DNA of 64,000 nt from Penicillium oxalicum (taxonomy: Eukaryota > Ascomycota > Eurotiomycetes > Eurotiales > Aspergillaceae), in NCBI RefSeq assembly GCF_001723175.1, contig NC_064652.1:4018222-4082221 (forward strand). The letters run 5' to 3'. Each line of letters starts with the position of its first letter. The first letter of the stretch is position 1. Under the pieces are notes generated by a model. The model did no database searches. It was not told where the DNA came from and saw nothing but the letters and a program-made list of their open reading frames with translations. Made by a program: the position numbers and the translations under genes. Positions 1 to 12,686 of the stretch are shown one piece after another.

Positions 1-3000
1 AGAGCCATTGACGGACTTTGTCACCGTGCGATAGCGAGCATTGTATCGATCATTTAGTTCTTGGTTGGGACGAAGACGGGCGATAAGTGTCTCGCCGTCC
101 TCAATGATCAATTCCTGCTCGCGGGTCCAAAGCAGTGTAGATTGATTGTCCACCCCGGACAAAATTTTCATGCGTAGAAATGTCTCGAGAATAGTGCGTG
201 CCACATTGTTTGGATTGGTGATCGTTTCCACATCCAGTGACTGAATGGTGACGTGCGCCATTTCCTTCCATATAGCTCGGGCCATCCCGAGAAACATATT
301 CTGATAGGGGTTCTCCGCTCTTCTGCCCTTGGTTACCCAGAGCACGTTTCTGGAATGCAGAATGATGGCCTGAAGAGCCTCGAGTCTTTTCGGTGTGATA
401 GGGTTGGAAAAAAGCGGTGCGTCAAGCTCCTGCAGACAGACCACGTCCACGCTCGATGAGAGGAGCGAGAAATCAACCGCCTCGATATCGTGGGCAACAA
501 CCACTCGGCTGCGCCAGGATGATCCAGCAAGACGTTGAACAGTACTAGTGAGCTTGGAGATAGGCAGTGTACGGCCGCCGATAAGAAGTAAGTTATCAGT
601 CTTGGGAACATCCTCAATGTATCCCAGTGGCTCGCGTAGCTGTAGCACAGTCTCATCAACGGCCTGACTGACCAGCAAAGACATACAATGCCTGTCAGAA
701 TCAGGCAAGTCATGGAAGGCCAGATCCACCCCAGAGTAACCGGTGTCCTGCAGGGTGCGGTCCCAATCCTCGGTTGTTAGGCCGGGGTGGAAGCGGCGGC
801 CTTCCTTTGCCCCAAGCCACCAACCAGGTAGTCCGCCCATAATATAGCCGACCCGCATTATCTCGATGCCGGTGATTTCTATCAGAAGAAGAAAGCCACC
901 GGGCTTTAGAAGAGATCGAGCATTCTCTAGGGTAAGCTGTAGGTTGCCTGTGGCGTGTAGCACATTGGAGGCGACCACCACATCGTAGGAGTGCATATCG
1001 TAGCCCTGCGCAACAACGTCTTTCTCTACATCCAATGTCTTAAACACCATTTTGTGGGAAAATTGGGCAAAACGCTTGGCTGCATTTTCAAAAAATCCGG
1101 TGGAGATGTCCGTATAAGTGTAATTATCGAAAGTTGTGCCAATCGAGCTCAAGATGGCGTGCGACTACGTGCGTAGGTATGTTAGCAAGAACAAAGATAT
1201 CAAAGAGAAATGGTGTGGAATCCATACCGCCGATCCTGTTCCAGCGCCAATTTCCAAGTATTTGGCCTGGGGATATTTGTTTGAAATCTGCTCCATCACA
1301 TTCCGTAAGCCGGAATTGACGATGGTGAACCCACAGCCTTCGTAGTACATGCGACCCAACCGGTCATTCTCCATTAAGACCTCCAGCATTTGCATTTTAC
1401 CGTGCATCACGTCCACGATATTTTCACCAATCGCGCGCGCGATCTCGAGCTCGATCTGCCCGGGCCAGCGGGTGTAGATCTCATCGATTACCTCAAATTC
1501 GTCGGCTAGCCAGCTACTCGGTGCCACGGGGTGACGGCCAGCACGGACGAGCTCCACCCAGTACTCATAGGCGTCCAGCATACGCTTAAAGTACCATGAA
1601 AAACCTGCGACTTCGTCAGGGTCAATTTGCTCAAGAACGCGCTGGACATAGTAGAGCACGACGCGGTCAATATCCGATACGAGGGCCATATCTCGTGTGT
1701 CGTCAACTGGGTTGCGCTGCGGCTCAAGTAAATTAAGCGACGGATCTGCCATAAAGACAGTATCGAAGAAGAGTCGTGTATCTTGCTCAGCTGTCGGAGG
1801 AGCCATCGGTTTGACCGAGAGGGCTTCTACCTGAAGAGCTGCTTCTCCGGTCATGGCATCAAAGACGTGAATATCACCGCTGAGGGAGAGACCGTCTCGT
1901 GCAGTGACAAACGACTGAGTCATGGTGCGAATGGTACCCGTCTGTGCCCCAAGGGTAGCTTTGGGATTGACTGCCACGCGTTTGATATGCACTGGCAACA
2001 CAGAGACCGGTAGTTTCCCAGTGCTTGGGTCAGCACGAGCATGGAAGATGCTCTGGAACGACACGTCAAGCAAAGCAGGATGGACGACATATTCGCCACG
2101 AAGTTCTTCAGTCGCCCACTGGGCCTTCGCTTCGGCAAAGTCCAGACGGCGCTCCACATCTTGCAAACGACGAAAAATACCGCTGTATAGTAGTCCCGCC
2201 TGGGCAAGAACCTCATACCCCTCGTTGGTGTCTACCGAAAGCAAATTGGGCGGTGGTGGGGTATATGGCGGTAGCTCGTCACCCGTTGTCTCTCCCAGGT
2301 GGATAATCAACCGGCCCTCACAGGTCCGCACCATGGCTCCAGTACTGGTATCAGAGCAGTAACAGTATGAGAAGTGGCCCTCAATCATATTGGGATCACG
2401 GGCATCGAGCAGATGGACTGTAAAGATTGTATCCTGGCCCTCTCGCGAATCCGGTACTACGATGGGCCGACGGATCTCGACATCCTGGACCTCCATCAAC
2501 TGAACCCGCCTGCCAGCTGCAATAACATGACCTGCTTGGAATGCAATCGCCACATACGAGGCACCTGGCAGCAGAGCCTCGTCCATGATCGTGTGTCCTT
2601 GCACCCACGGTAACTCACTGAGCTTAAGAATATTGCGCCAGCGCAGCTCCCTGTCGGTGTCATCATGAGTGCGCCGGCCAAGCAGCTCGTGAAACAAGTC
2701 ATTTCCTCTGCGAAATTTTGCCGAGATGCGGGATTCCCGCCAGTACACTCGCTCATGGTCCCAGGAATAGTTCGGTAAGTCTTTTAAGAGTCTTGGGCTT
2801 AGTTGAGTACTATCCGGCACCAAGGTTCGCCAGAGTCCCTCAAAGTTGACGAACTGCGGTCCCAGGTGGGCCCAGACAACCCCGATCGCGTCAAATAGTG
2901 CCTCGACATCATTACTATCACGCTTCAGGACACCAGTATAGGTAGGCGTAGCGCCAAATGCAGATTGCAGCGTCTGCTCTGTTGGCCCTTTCAAGGCAGG

Positions 3001-5541
3001 ATGAGGTCCGACCTCGATCACCACATCATAGGGACCACCGTGCCAGATTGAGGATCGCACTGCTTGCGAAAACAACACTGTCTGAACCATGTTTTGAACC
3101 CAGTATGGGCCTTTGAGGGACCGAAGATCACCACGGAGAAGCTCGGTATCACCCCGGACGCTAGAATTCCAGAAACAACCCTCTCGTGGCTGTCTGACTT
3201 GAATATTACAGGCCTCGAGAGATTGAAGATATGGGCCAGCGCAGCGCTTCATGTGTTGAGAGTGATAAGCGGTGTCAACCTTCAGCAGGCGAGCAAACAC
3301 ATTCTCGCTCTCAAAATGTTCTTTGGCTCGTTGGATGAACTCACTGTCACCCGACAAGGTGACACTCTGAACACCATTACTGGCAGCCACACTAATGTGT
3401 CCCTGATATTCAGACTTCTGACAGAACTTTTGGGCTTCTCTGTGACTGATTCCCACGGCCATCATAGCACCAGCCTCCCCGTTTGCGCCCTCCGCGAGAC
3501 TGGCATATCGACCACGGTAAAAAGCAATTTGCATGGCGGCAGACAGAGAGATAATTCCACAGGCATAGACCGCGGCAATCTCGCCTGAGGAATGCCCGAC
3601 GACGGCATCAAAGTGAATTCCACTGGAAAAAAGCACCTCCAGCAGGCCCAGTTGGATGGCAGTGCATAGCGGCTGCGATATGGCTGCTTCCCCCACGCGT
3701 GAGACTTCGGCATGCTTGCACAGTTCATCTACCAGAAGCCACTCTGGGCGATCTGGCAATGCCTGGAGGGTGGCATCACATCGTTCCAGCACATCCCGGA
3801 AGAGCGGACACTGGTCCAGTAGCATGCGGCCCATGCGCGGCCACTGAGCGCCTTGTCCAGTGAACACACCTAAGATGCCAGGTGTTTCACTAGAGTTGAC
3901 TGGCTGGTGACGAATCCCAATTGTACTCTTTTTCGATATCTTCTCATTATCACCAACAAAATCTTGTAGTTTGTTTATTAGTCCCTGATGAGAAGACGAG
4001 GAGAAGAAAGCACGAGCCCGGTGGGATGTTCTTCGGGTCTGTAATACGTAGCTAAAGTCGGATAAATTGACGGAGGGGTTGTCTTTCAAGTACTGCAACA
4101 TGTTTTTCGCGTTTCCCAGGAGCGAAGCACCTGAATGCGCAGAAAGCACAATAGGACCCAGTAACGCATTCTTCTTAGAAGCGAGCTCGAGATTTCTCTG
4201 GCCTGAGGACTCGTAACTCTCCAGGATAACATGGGAATTGGTACCTCCAAAGCCAAAGCTATTAATGCTTACTCGCAGAGGAGCACCGGGTCCAACATTG
4301 GGCCATGGGATAGGTACAGTGGTGATCTGCATGCGGCCGTAGTATGGCTCAATCTTCGGATTGAGTTCATTGAAAAGCATATTTGGGGGTATAATACGAT
4401 TCTTGATTGACACAAGCGCCTTGAGGAGGCCTGCTAGTCCGGCACATCCCTCAAGATGACCAGTGACTGTCTTGATTGAGCCGACATACAGAGGGGGTGT
4501 GTCTGTCGTCTCATTGGTGAAGGTGGCCTCCTCGAATAGCGCTTCACTAATTGCTTGTGCTTCAACTGGGTCACCAGCAGCAGTGCCGGTTCCATGGCAT
4601 TCAAAATACTGGCAGCGATCCTTGATTGGATCAAGTCCTGCACGTTTGTAGGTGGCTCGAATAAGGGCTGCTTGGGCGGTGGCGGTGGGCATTGTAATTC
4701 CAGGGCTTTGACCATCTGAGTTGACCCCACTGCCGCGAATGAGACCTTCAATATGATCATTGTCACGAAGGGCCTGACTGAGAGGCTTCAGTAGTACAGC
4801 AGCTGCACCCTCACCACGGGCGTAGCCATTGGCAGCCTTGTCCCACATGCGTGACTGGGAGTCAGGAGACAGCATGTGCAAATTTGACTCAGCGATATAC
4901 ATTGCAGGGTCGAAGATCAGGTTAACACCACCGACAACGGCACAAGTAGCCTCGCCAAGCTGGAGACTCTGCACCGCCTGATGAAGGGCAACGAGTGAGC
5001 TTGAGCATGCAGTGTCAATTGTCACCGAGGGCCCATGAAGGTCGAAGACGTATGAAATGCGATTTGCCATTATGCTCCGCGCAGTTCCTGTACTAGTATA
5101 CTGCGGAAGACTTTCCAGGTCGCGTAGCTGGATGTCATGATAGTCGTCAGTCATGACACCCACGTGTACCGAGGTTTGTGAGCCTCGCATCTGGGCTAGA
5201 GTGTACCCAGCGTTCTCCATGCTCTCGTATACAACTTCCAGAAGAATACGTTGTTGGGGGTCGATGGTCTCAGCTTCGTAGGGGCTGATACCGAAGACTG
5301 CTGGGTCGAAGAGTCGACTGTCTTCAGCCAGTAGATACCCTAGGCCCTTGACATCGGTCGAGCCATGGTTTTCACCGGAGGGGTGGTAGAAACGCTGTAG
5401 ATTTAGATTTTGGGACAGGTTGCGACGAACATCCCGGGGCTCGCGCAGAAGGTCCCAGAGCTTGGATGGAGAGGAGGAGGAGCCGGGAAACCGACACGAG
5501 GAGCCAACGATAGCAATGGGTTCAGGGATAGAGGGAGACAT
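1..5541 (-). CDS. Highly reducing polyketide synthase, PKS-NRPS type (3' end beyond window)
   Basis: Builds the polyketide chain of the cluster product. Visible order in about 1826 residues: ketosynthase (residues ~8-430, active-site Cys ~179 in DTACSSS), acyltransferase (GHSSGE), dehydratase (His in WVQGHTIMDE, Asp in HPALLDVSFQ), and C-methyltransferase with SAM motif LEIGAGTGSA. A linker or inactive-reductase region follows and runs off the left edge. One intron, 1165-1227 (GTATGG...ACGTAG), lies directly after the SAM motif; exon 2 stays open from 1164 to base 1. The start at 5541 (MSPSIPEP) sits just before the conserved EPIAIVGSS; an in-frame ATG at 5568 is possible. The KS sequence (LLREPRDV, TDDYHDIQLRD) and the linker (NDRYNARYR) look like PKS-NRPS hybrids such as tenellin or cytochalasin synthases. 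KR, ACP and any NRPS module are outside the window, so the hybrid call is inference. A trans-ER gene lies 5 kb away. Confidence 0.93.
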
Positions 5542-6120
5542 GTTGAAAGTGATTGAAAAGAGGAACAATAAAAATATCGTATCACTACCCTATGCGGGAT
5601 GAGTCCTGGGTTTTCTTGTCGTTAAGAAGAGCACATGGTACACTACATCACTTGCGACCACAGAACATGTATATATGGATAGAGGAATATCGGACCACGA
5701 TGCAGTCTCAGCCTCAAGCGCTTTTGACAAGAATTGAACGGAGTCAACGCAGACGAATACTGCGGCCTACCACGCGGAGACCCGCTCCCGATCAGGATCC
5801 GCCGGACGGACCTCCTGTTTGCTCGGCGATAGAGGAAAGATCGACAGGACATCCATCGAGGAGAGCCATCAGGGGTAGATACGGACAATTTTTAACGTTG
5901 TTTCAAAAGTCCGGAGGCCGTCTCAGCTCCCCATTGGTTCCCATAGATTCAAAATCGAACCTCCGGGGCCAGTATGTGGGGTATGAATCCCGGACGGAAC
6001 TTACTAGTAGCGGCAACAAATACATTCAATGTTAAAGAGTCGGACTTCAGCATTGAATCGTTCAGTGACAAGTTACTTTCATCTTGCAAATGCGCGTCGA
6101 GACAACAACACGATTTCAAC
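5542..6120. promoter_or_regulatory. Divergent promoter region between PKS and P450-1
   Basis: A 579 bp stretch between two outward-facing starts. It contains AAGTCCG at 5907-5913 and its complement CGGACTT at 6041-6047, plus other CGG/CCG triplets such as CCGCCGGACGG near 5800. CGG half-sites are the usual target of Zn2Cys6 regulators, and one is encoded at 14855-16841. Binding is inferred. Confidence 0.45.
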
Positions 6121-7706
6121 ATGCTGGTGCAGTATCAGAATCTTCCTGTGCAAAACATTCCGGCTCTACTGCTTTCTTGTGGCTTCCTTGCAATCCTCTT
6201 TCGATCTCTCGTCTTACGTGTGCGGTACTACCGCAAAGCCCAGGCTTGGGGATGTAAGCCGGTCCCCTCACGGTTTCAGTGGGATCCCTTCTGGGGCCTT
6301 GATCTAGTATGGTCTCAGTGGAAAGCCCTGCGTGGTCACTACTACATTCCATGGCTCAGTGATCTACACAAGGGCCAGCCGAAGACCTTTCAGATCACCT
6401 TCCAGGGAGCACGTGTGATTCATACGATCGAGCCGGAGAATCTCAAATGCCTAACGGCTATCAACTGGAAGGACTTTGGCATCAGCCCTCTCCGTCGGGG
6501 TAAAAAAGCGGGCCATCCCTTTGCTGACCGTGGTGTCAATTCGGTCGATGGCGAAGACTGGGTGTTTAGTCGTTCACTGATCAAACCATTCTTTATGCGT
6601 GAAGTCTATGCGAATACCGAGCGACTTCTTCCACACCCTGATCATCTATTGCGGATTATGCCTCCAGACGGAGAGACGTTTAACATTCAACCATACCTTC
6701 AGCGATGGGTACGATTTGTGCTGTTATTCTCTTCTTGACCACTCCACGCTGACAACCCGGACAGTTCCTTGATGTCACCACCCAATTTATCTTTGGAGCT
6801 CCGATGGATGCTTTAACACACCCTGAGCGGGCCCGTGTCACCTGGGCCATGCTGGACGTGTTGCGTGGCACTCGTCTCCGGCTACAGCTGTACAGGGTCA
6901 TGCACTTGATTGATTGGTCATGGTGGTTACGGGCTATTAAGATCATACATGAGTTCATGGACGAGCGGATAGACCGTGTTTACGCGGATATTGCACAACA
7001 TCAGAAACGCATACAAGCCGGCGAAGACGTTGGACCCGAAAGACTTGACCTACTGTGGCATATGGCACTTGGTTGTCCAGATCACGTGGAGCTTCGTTCA
7101 CAGTTATCCCTCCTGTTCGTGCCCAACAACGATACCACCTCCATCCTTACTGCCAATGTCATCTGGCACTTGGCGCGCAATTCCAAGGCCTGGGGAAAGG
7201 TTCGCGCCGAGGTCCTAGCCCACGGAGATGCCCCATTGACCTTCGAGGCACTCCGGGGCATGAAGTATTTGCAGGCCAGCATCAACGAGACCCATCGGCT
7301 CAACCCAAACAACGTTACCCAGGTGCGTATGTGCGTTAACGACACTACGCTACCTTTAGGTGGTGGCACGGACGGTCGGTCCCCGATCCTTATCCGGAAG
7401 GGCGATATAGTCCAGGTTACCAAAACTGTCATGCAAAAGGATCCGCTATACTGGGGTGAAGACCCCGATGTTTACCGGCCTGAACGCTTTGAGGAGAAGA
7501 CCCACTTTTGGGAATTTGTTCCTTTTGGCGGTGGTCCGCGCCGTTGTCCGGCGCACATGATGGTCCAGACGGAGTCCGCATACCTGATAGCACGTCTGGC
7601 CCAGGTATACAGCCGGATTGAGCCCCGCGATGAGAATCCGTTCATATCCGCCATGCGGATTGGGCCATCAAATAAGACAGGTGTCCTTGTTGCGCTGCAC
7701 AAGTAG
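6121..7706 (+). CDS. Cytochrome P450 monooxygenase, CYP52-like (P450-1)
   Basis: Haem-thiolate oxygenase, likely oxidising the cluster product at the ER membrane. Two exons, 6121-6708 and 6765-7706, joined in phase 0 across a 56 bp intron (GTACGA...GGACAG), give 509 residues, a normal P450 length. An N-terminal hydrophobic anchor (~15-35) precedes the catalytic domain. The I-helix reads FVPNNDTTS, the K-helix ExxR is ETHR, and the haem loop is FVPFGGGPRRC with Cys ~457. The segment TTLPLGGGTDG after ExxR is typical of the CYP52 alkane/fatty-acid hydroxylase group, so a terminal or aliphatic hydroxylation is plausible but unproven. The start is the ATG right before the anchor; upstream in-frame codons at 5974 do not look like P450. 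It is divergent from the PKS. Confidence 0.92.
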
Positions 7707-8260
7707 GGAAGCTAGGAGAGACGAGGACATCCGGGTGTGGAGAGAGACCATGGAGATAGTTTAACCAATGACGATGAACGAATTTCTTCTCCAATACACT
7801 GAGGACCTTCTTTCCCGTAGCGAATCGGGAGAGGGTTACCTGATTCCAGCCTGAAAAAAAGAACGATAACATCCTGGAGTGGAAGCCGATTAGAGCCAGA
7901 TTGCGATAAGCAGTCCGACACTGTAGTCCGAGGGCGGTCAGACACGTGATTAGTCAACTGTCCAGACAGTCTTGCTTCCCGCTCTTAGTCGTCAGAGCCC
8001 CACCGGTGGTTTGACATTCCGCGCAGTCCGCGCATTCCTCCAGTTTCACTTTCGGTGCATTATCATCAGTGTACGCTATACAGAGTGACTTGAATTTTCG
8101 TTTATCTGAGGTATGGCTGATGATTCTTCCCGATCTTGCTCTTCTTTCGGCTTTCCGTTTTTCTTTGTTCTACGTGGTCATAAATCCCACGATGTCTCTT
8201 GATTTTAAATAGAGGAAAATTCAGGGCAATCAAATTCAAACTCGGAAAATACTCTCTGGG
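7707..8260. other. Intergenic, convergent 3' ends of two P450 genes
   Basis: No gene is visible. The stretch separates the stop of P450-1 from the stop of P450-2 and should hold both transcription terminators. Short frames here overlap no recognisable domain. Confidence 0.6.
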
Positions 8261-9994
8261 CTAGAGAGAAATCAACCTAATATCCCCCTCTCGGCCTTTT
8301 TCCTGACTCTCACTCGCGCTCTCCAAGCGAAACCGTTCCATCACCTCTATCATCGTCAATTTGAACACTGCATCGGCCACATTCTTCCCCAAGCACCGTC
8401 CCGATGATGCCCCTGTACCATATCTCATGAAGCCACAACGTAGACTCTGGCTCGGAAGCTTAAGAAATCTATCTGGATTGAAAACGTCGCCTGTTGTACC
8501 CCAGGTCACGGCGTCGTTATTCAGTCGGCGGGTGTCAATAACCACGGGAGTGCCGGCAGGGATATTATATTGGCCAATCTTCTTCGTATCCGCGGTGCAT
8601 TCAGGCATTGAGAACCCTGTTTTTGCATTAGTGAGCCCATTTATTGATATCAAACAAGGATAGTAACGGACAAAAGGCTGGAGAGATACGCATGCTTTCC
8701 ATCAGAACGCGGTTCAGCAGGGTATCATGTTTCGCCAGATATTTGGGCAAGTCAAAATCAAGCTTAGACTTCCACTCCTGGATCTCTTTGCGCAGTGCGG
8801 TCTGGATCGAGGGGTTACTTGCTAGGTTGGAGAAGATGGTGTGAAAGACTTCGGCACTTATATTGACGTTGGCGAACAGAATCTCCGTCATTGTCGCCAG
8901 AAACTAAAAAAAAAGTGGACGCGTCAGTAAAATGACCATTTTAATATACTTACAGCCTTATAGAAATCTACCTACCGCGTCTTCGGTAAGATCCTTCTGT
9001 GGATCGACTCCACGGTAGATCACCTCCATGGGACACGCCCAGCCTCCCTGATGGATGGACTTCATGGTTAACGCCGAATATTCGGGACTCGGTAGCAACG
9101 GCAATAAAACTCACACCACGCGCGTTTTCAATGACCAAGCGATGAAAGTCCCTCCATTTGACCTGGAATTCCCGAAGCCGTTTCTTGGGGCCCCAGCAAA
9201 ACAAATTGAACAGCTTCGAGTCGGGATATTTGCTGTTCAGGATGTCTGCAACGATCCCATCATATAGGTCATTCAGCTCAAGTAGGCTCCAGTAGGACTG
9301 TAATCGCTTAGTCCCAAGCTAAATTGAGAGAGAAAGAAGTGCCTACTCGATCGTCAAAGGCATCTTCATACAGATGCAGTGATAGCAGCTTGAAGACCAG
9401 AAATCTAAAGTCAATCTTACTGTCCAGTTCGTTGACCCGGGGGTTGGGAGCTTTGCTCTGCAGCCAGTCGTTTATCTCTCGTCTGAACCTAGGAGCGCGC
9501 AGGGCGACTGAGTGGAAGGCAAATGGAGGTTCGAAGTGTTTGCGGATCGTTCGCCAATGGTCACGATATTCGCCCCCAACACAGGGACCCAGAAAACTCC
9601 CAAACTGCTCACCTAAGTTCAAATTGCGAGGCTTTGTGTGTCTTTTGCTGTCATGCTGGTAAAAATCATGGACCTGGTCAGGCTGACTAATGACTAGCTC
9701 CCTATAAGGGCCACTTCGAAGGAGATAGGGCTCAGTGCCGGCGGCATCTTCTCCTTGTTGGGATAATTCCCGACTTTTGAAATCATCTTCAATTAGCATC
9801 AACTAACTCGTGAGTCTTTCTATCAATACTCACCTGCGAGTAAATTTGGACATGCGCGAGTCACCAGGAATCTCTGTGATGCGCGTGCCTTGGTCGGTGG
9901 TAAAATCTTTCGATCGTCTCCCGAGGCTGAGGGTGAATGCACTGATTAAGAGAATCACGGAGCCAGCCACAGCGCCCAAATATCGAGTCTTCAT
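8261..9994 (-). CDS. Cytochrome P450 monooxygenase (P450-2)
   Basis: Second tailoring oxygenase of the cluster. Six exons: 9994-9834, 9773-9347, 9297-9115, 9059-8976, 8903-8672 and 8616-8261. The five introns are 49-72 bp, all GT-AG, and every junction keeps phase, giving 480 residues. Features in order: membrane anchor at the N-terminus (MKTRYLGAVAGS...), substrate-recognition part, I-helix region with ILFANVNISAEV, ExxR as ESMR, PERF-like region FNPDRF, and haem loop FMRYGTGASSGRC with Cys ~437. The acid-alcohol pair usually seen in the I-helix (A/G-G-x-D/E-T) is replaced by ANVNIS, which also occurs in some fungal secondary-metabolite P450s. The start at 9994 was chosen because it directly precedes the anchor; ATGs at 10057 and 10069 are alternatives. 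The first intron's acceptor (9774) and the third exon's acceptor (9298) are the least certain boundaries. Confidence 0.88.
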
Positions 9995-10633
9995 TCCACC
10001 ATCCTCCTGTTCCTGCCCAAAGCCCAGGAACTGCTGCACTAAAGTGATGGCAGCCATCTTGCTTTGCAATAGTGTTGAAGCTGTTGATCCAGCCCTGAGG
10101 TGGAATTAAGAACACAATACGATATAAAGAGAACCATGAAATCTTGTTAGTAGATAATGTAGGTCTTTTCCCGGATGTATCCCTTCTCGGGCTTTTGAAT
10201 ACGGCTTCGGCATTCTCTGTCAAGTGCTCCGGACGATATTTGGTAACCACACTCCGTTCGTTTCTGGAGAGATGTCACCAAATTACTACAGTTGTTAGGT
10301 AACACAATATTTGCATGGACCCTGGCATTGCCATGCGGAAATCCACTGAATGCGTCTAATACCCCGCCCGGACCCGACTTAAAGGAGCCCCCGCCCTGAA
10401 GACCGCCGAAAGTCCGTCCGCCGGACTGGCAATCCAATCAAGTCGCCTCCATGTGGTCAACGGGGATAATCTGACGGTCGGACTTCATTATGACAAGAGC
10501 GATGCACTCTTTAAGCACCGGATTAAACCTATCTGAACAATATTATATCTGGCGGAATCTATAAACCAGCGAATTATAACGAGGAAAGACCATTCCAAAC
10601 CAAGAGCCTCTCTCTTCAGCATACATATCCAGC
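9995..10633. promoter_or_regulatory. Divergent promoter region between P450-2 and trans-ER
   Basis: About 640 bp between two outward-facing starts. AAGTCCG occurs at 10410-10416 inside AAGTCCGTCCGCCGGAC, and CGGACTT at 10479-10485. The longer string GTCGGACTTCA is shared exactly with the PKS/P450-1 promoter (6040-6050). This suggests common control; not proven. Confidence 0.45.
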
Positions 10634-11797
10634 ATGGGCGAGTTACCGACTTCTCAACAGGCTCTGAAGGTGGCCAGTAGCGGCAGAGTTGTCCTGGAGA
10701 TAGGGCACCCGTTACCCGAGTTGGGCGCCGACGAAGTATTAGTGCGGGTAGCTTGTGTCGCATTGAATCCCTATGATGCCAAATCAGTCGACATGTCGCC
10801 TAGCCCCGGCGCAACAGCAGGACTCGATTTTGCCGGCGAAATTGTTGCCCTGGGCGAGGCCGTCAACTCCTCCGCCCGACTTGTCGCGGGAAAACGGGTG
10901 TGCGGTTTTGTATTCGGCAACAACCCAGACCGGCGCGATAATGGTGCCTTTGCTGAGTACGTCGCTGTACCCGCGTCGCTAGTTCTCTGTATCCCGGATT
11001 CCATGACGTTCTTGGAGGCAGCAACACTACCTTGTGGTCTGGCCACCACTGGGGCAGCACTTTATAATAGCCATCATCTTGGCCTGCCCTTGCTGGGACC
11101 TGGGTCCGAGGTGAACAGCTCGAACAAATCTTCAACCTACGTACTAGTGTACGGTGGGGGTACAGCCACGGCAACGATAATCATACAGGTGCTGCGACGG
11201 CAAGTCTATATGTAATCTTTGATGAAGAAACAAGTTTGAAATTATTAACAATCCTATAGGTCCGGCTTCATTCCCATTACCACAAGCTCCCCACACAACT
11301 TTAACCGCCTGCAACAGCTGGGTGCTGAGGCGACGTTCGATTACCACTCGCCCACCTGTGGCTCCGACCTGCGCGACTACACCCACAACAGACTCGCCTT
11401 TGCCATTGACTGTATCAGCTCAACTGACTCGATGCAAATTTGCTACGAGGCTATCGGGACTGCCGGTGGCAGATATGTGTCGCTGGACCCTTTCCCCTTG
11501 AACAAACACACTCGTCGCAGTATTCGGCCGGTATGGCTATTCAGCTTCACAATTTTCGGATCCGCCATTAAGTGGGATACCCCGTACAACTTCCCGGCCC
11601 GACCAGACGACCGAGAATCGGCCGAGCGGTGGTATGCGGAGATTGAGGCAATCCTGGCGACGGGTGAACTAGTCACTCATCCATTCCAGGAGGAGACTGG
11701 TGGGTTGTCCAGTGTGATCGACGGCATAGGGGCAGTGCGCAACGGACAGATAACAGGTTATAAACTAGTCTATCCGATTCGGAACTGTGCTTACTAG
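10634..11797 (+). CDS. Trans-acting enoyl reductase (zinc-type dehydrogenase-like, LovC family)
   Basis: NADPH-dependent reductase of the MDR family that works in trans for PKSs with an inactive ER domain (LovC, TenC, CcsC type). Exons 10634-11199 and 11260-11797 give 367 residues, close to LovC. The N-terminal GroES-like part has ALNPYDAK and GLDFAGEIVALG; the cofactor-binding fold has VYGGGTATATIIIQVLRR, with no catalytic zinc cysteines as expected for these enzymes. The intron appears to start with GC (GCAAGT at 11200), which restores LRR-SGFIPITTSSPHNF exactly. A GT donor at 11212 also keeps frame but inserts QVYM. It is transcribed away from P450-2. Its presence is the best evidence that the PKS is of the ER-deficient type. 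Confidence 0.92.
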
Positions 11798-12686
11798 TTC
11801 TAGTACTGACTAATTCCTTGATCCTCAACGGTTGTTGAGCGGGTTCCCGCCTTTCTCATACTTTGAGTCTTTCTATCTGTCTTGAATCTAAGCCAATGAA
11901 AAATACACCCTTCGAAATATGTAGTTTACCGCATTCGACGATGCCTATGACATTCAATTAATTTTGTCCTACCCAGCCAGTACCGTTGAAACTTGAGATG
12001 GATCGCAGTCCAGGCCCAGTTCACTCGTTCCGTATATGATACTACCTCCCCTCTCTCTCACAAAGATACACAGACATACAGACTTTTCTCATCATCTTTC
12101 CTCTCTGCCAGAAAGTGGTTGCCACGGTATCTCAGGCATTCATTACTTTTGACTCATTAATTGTTACCCCTTCCATGCCCAACCCCCCTGTTGTTTGCAT
12201 TTTGTGTCCAAGACCAGGAATTGGCTCACTGGCTGGTACTGAACATTTTCACTAGAATCTGATGATTGGTTGAAGATGTTGAGATAGCTTGAGCGATGAC
12301 CAGGACCTACCTAGTCTATTCTCTGGAGTGCTACGACACCATGTCCTGGCTTAGCCCGAATGTCATACAAAGTTTCGGCGAAATTGGGGAAACGATGAAC
12401 AACTCTACCCCCAAAAGCCACAGCGGTAAGTGACCGGTGCCGTAGTTCCTCATTGTTTTAGACGTTCGGCCAATCTTCTCATCGCTGGCAAGAACATGAA
12501 AGAAACATGGGAGCGACTCGAGCTTGTATTGAACACTGAAAGAAAATTCGTAAATATATAAGTATTTTCGAAAGATGAAAATACAATCCATCTCCTGACT
12601 CCCTTCTCTGGTACTGCTCGTTGAGCTGGACTTGCCAGTCCTGATTCATCGATTGCTAAGACATGGCAATGTAGCCTCACCACTCA
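11798..12686. other. Intergenic region between trans-ER and MFS transporter
   Basis: About 890 bp between convergent 3' ends, AT-rich, with CT/CA-rich stretches near 12045-12090. No conserved coding frame seen. Confidence 0.55.

Noticed and set aside
333..713. 126-codon minus-strand frame inside the PKS
   Set aside because: It is an off-frame shadow; the PKS exon 2 frame is open over the whole region and carries the expected linker sequence.
1922..2362. 146-codon plus-strand frame within the PKS
   Set aside because: Antisense to the dehydratase/methyltransferase region; no domain resemblance.
3064..3588. 174-codon plus-strand frame within the PKS
   Set aside because: Antisense to the acyltransferase domain, which has clear motifs on the minus strand.
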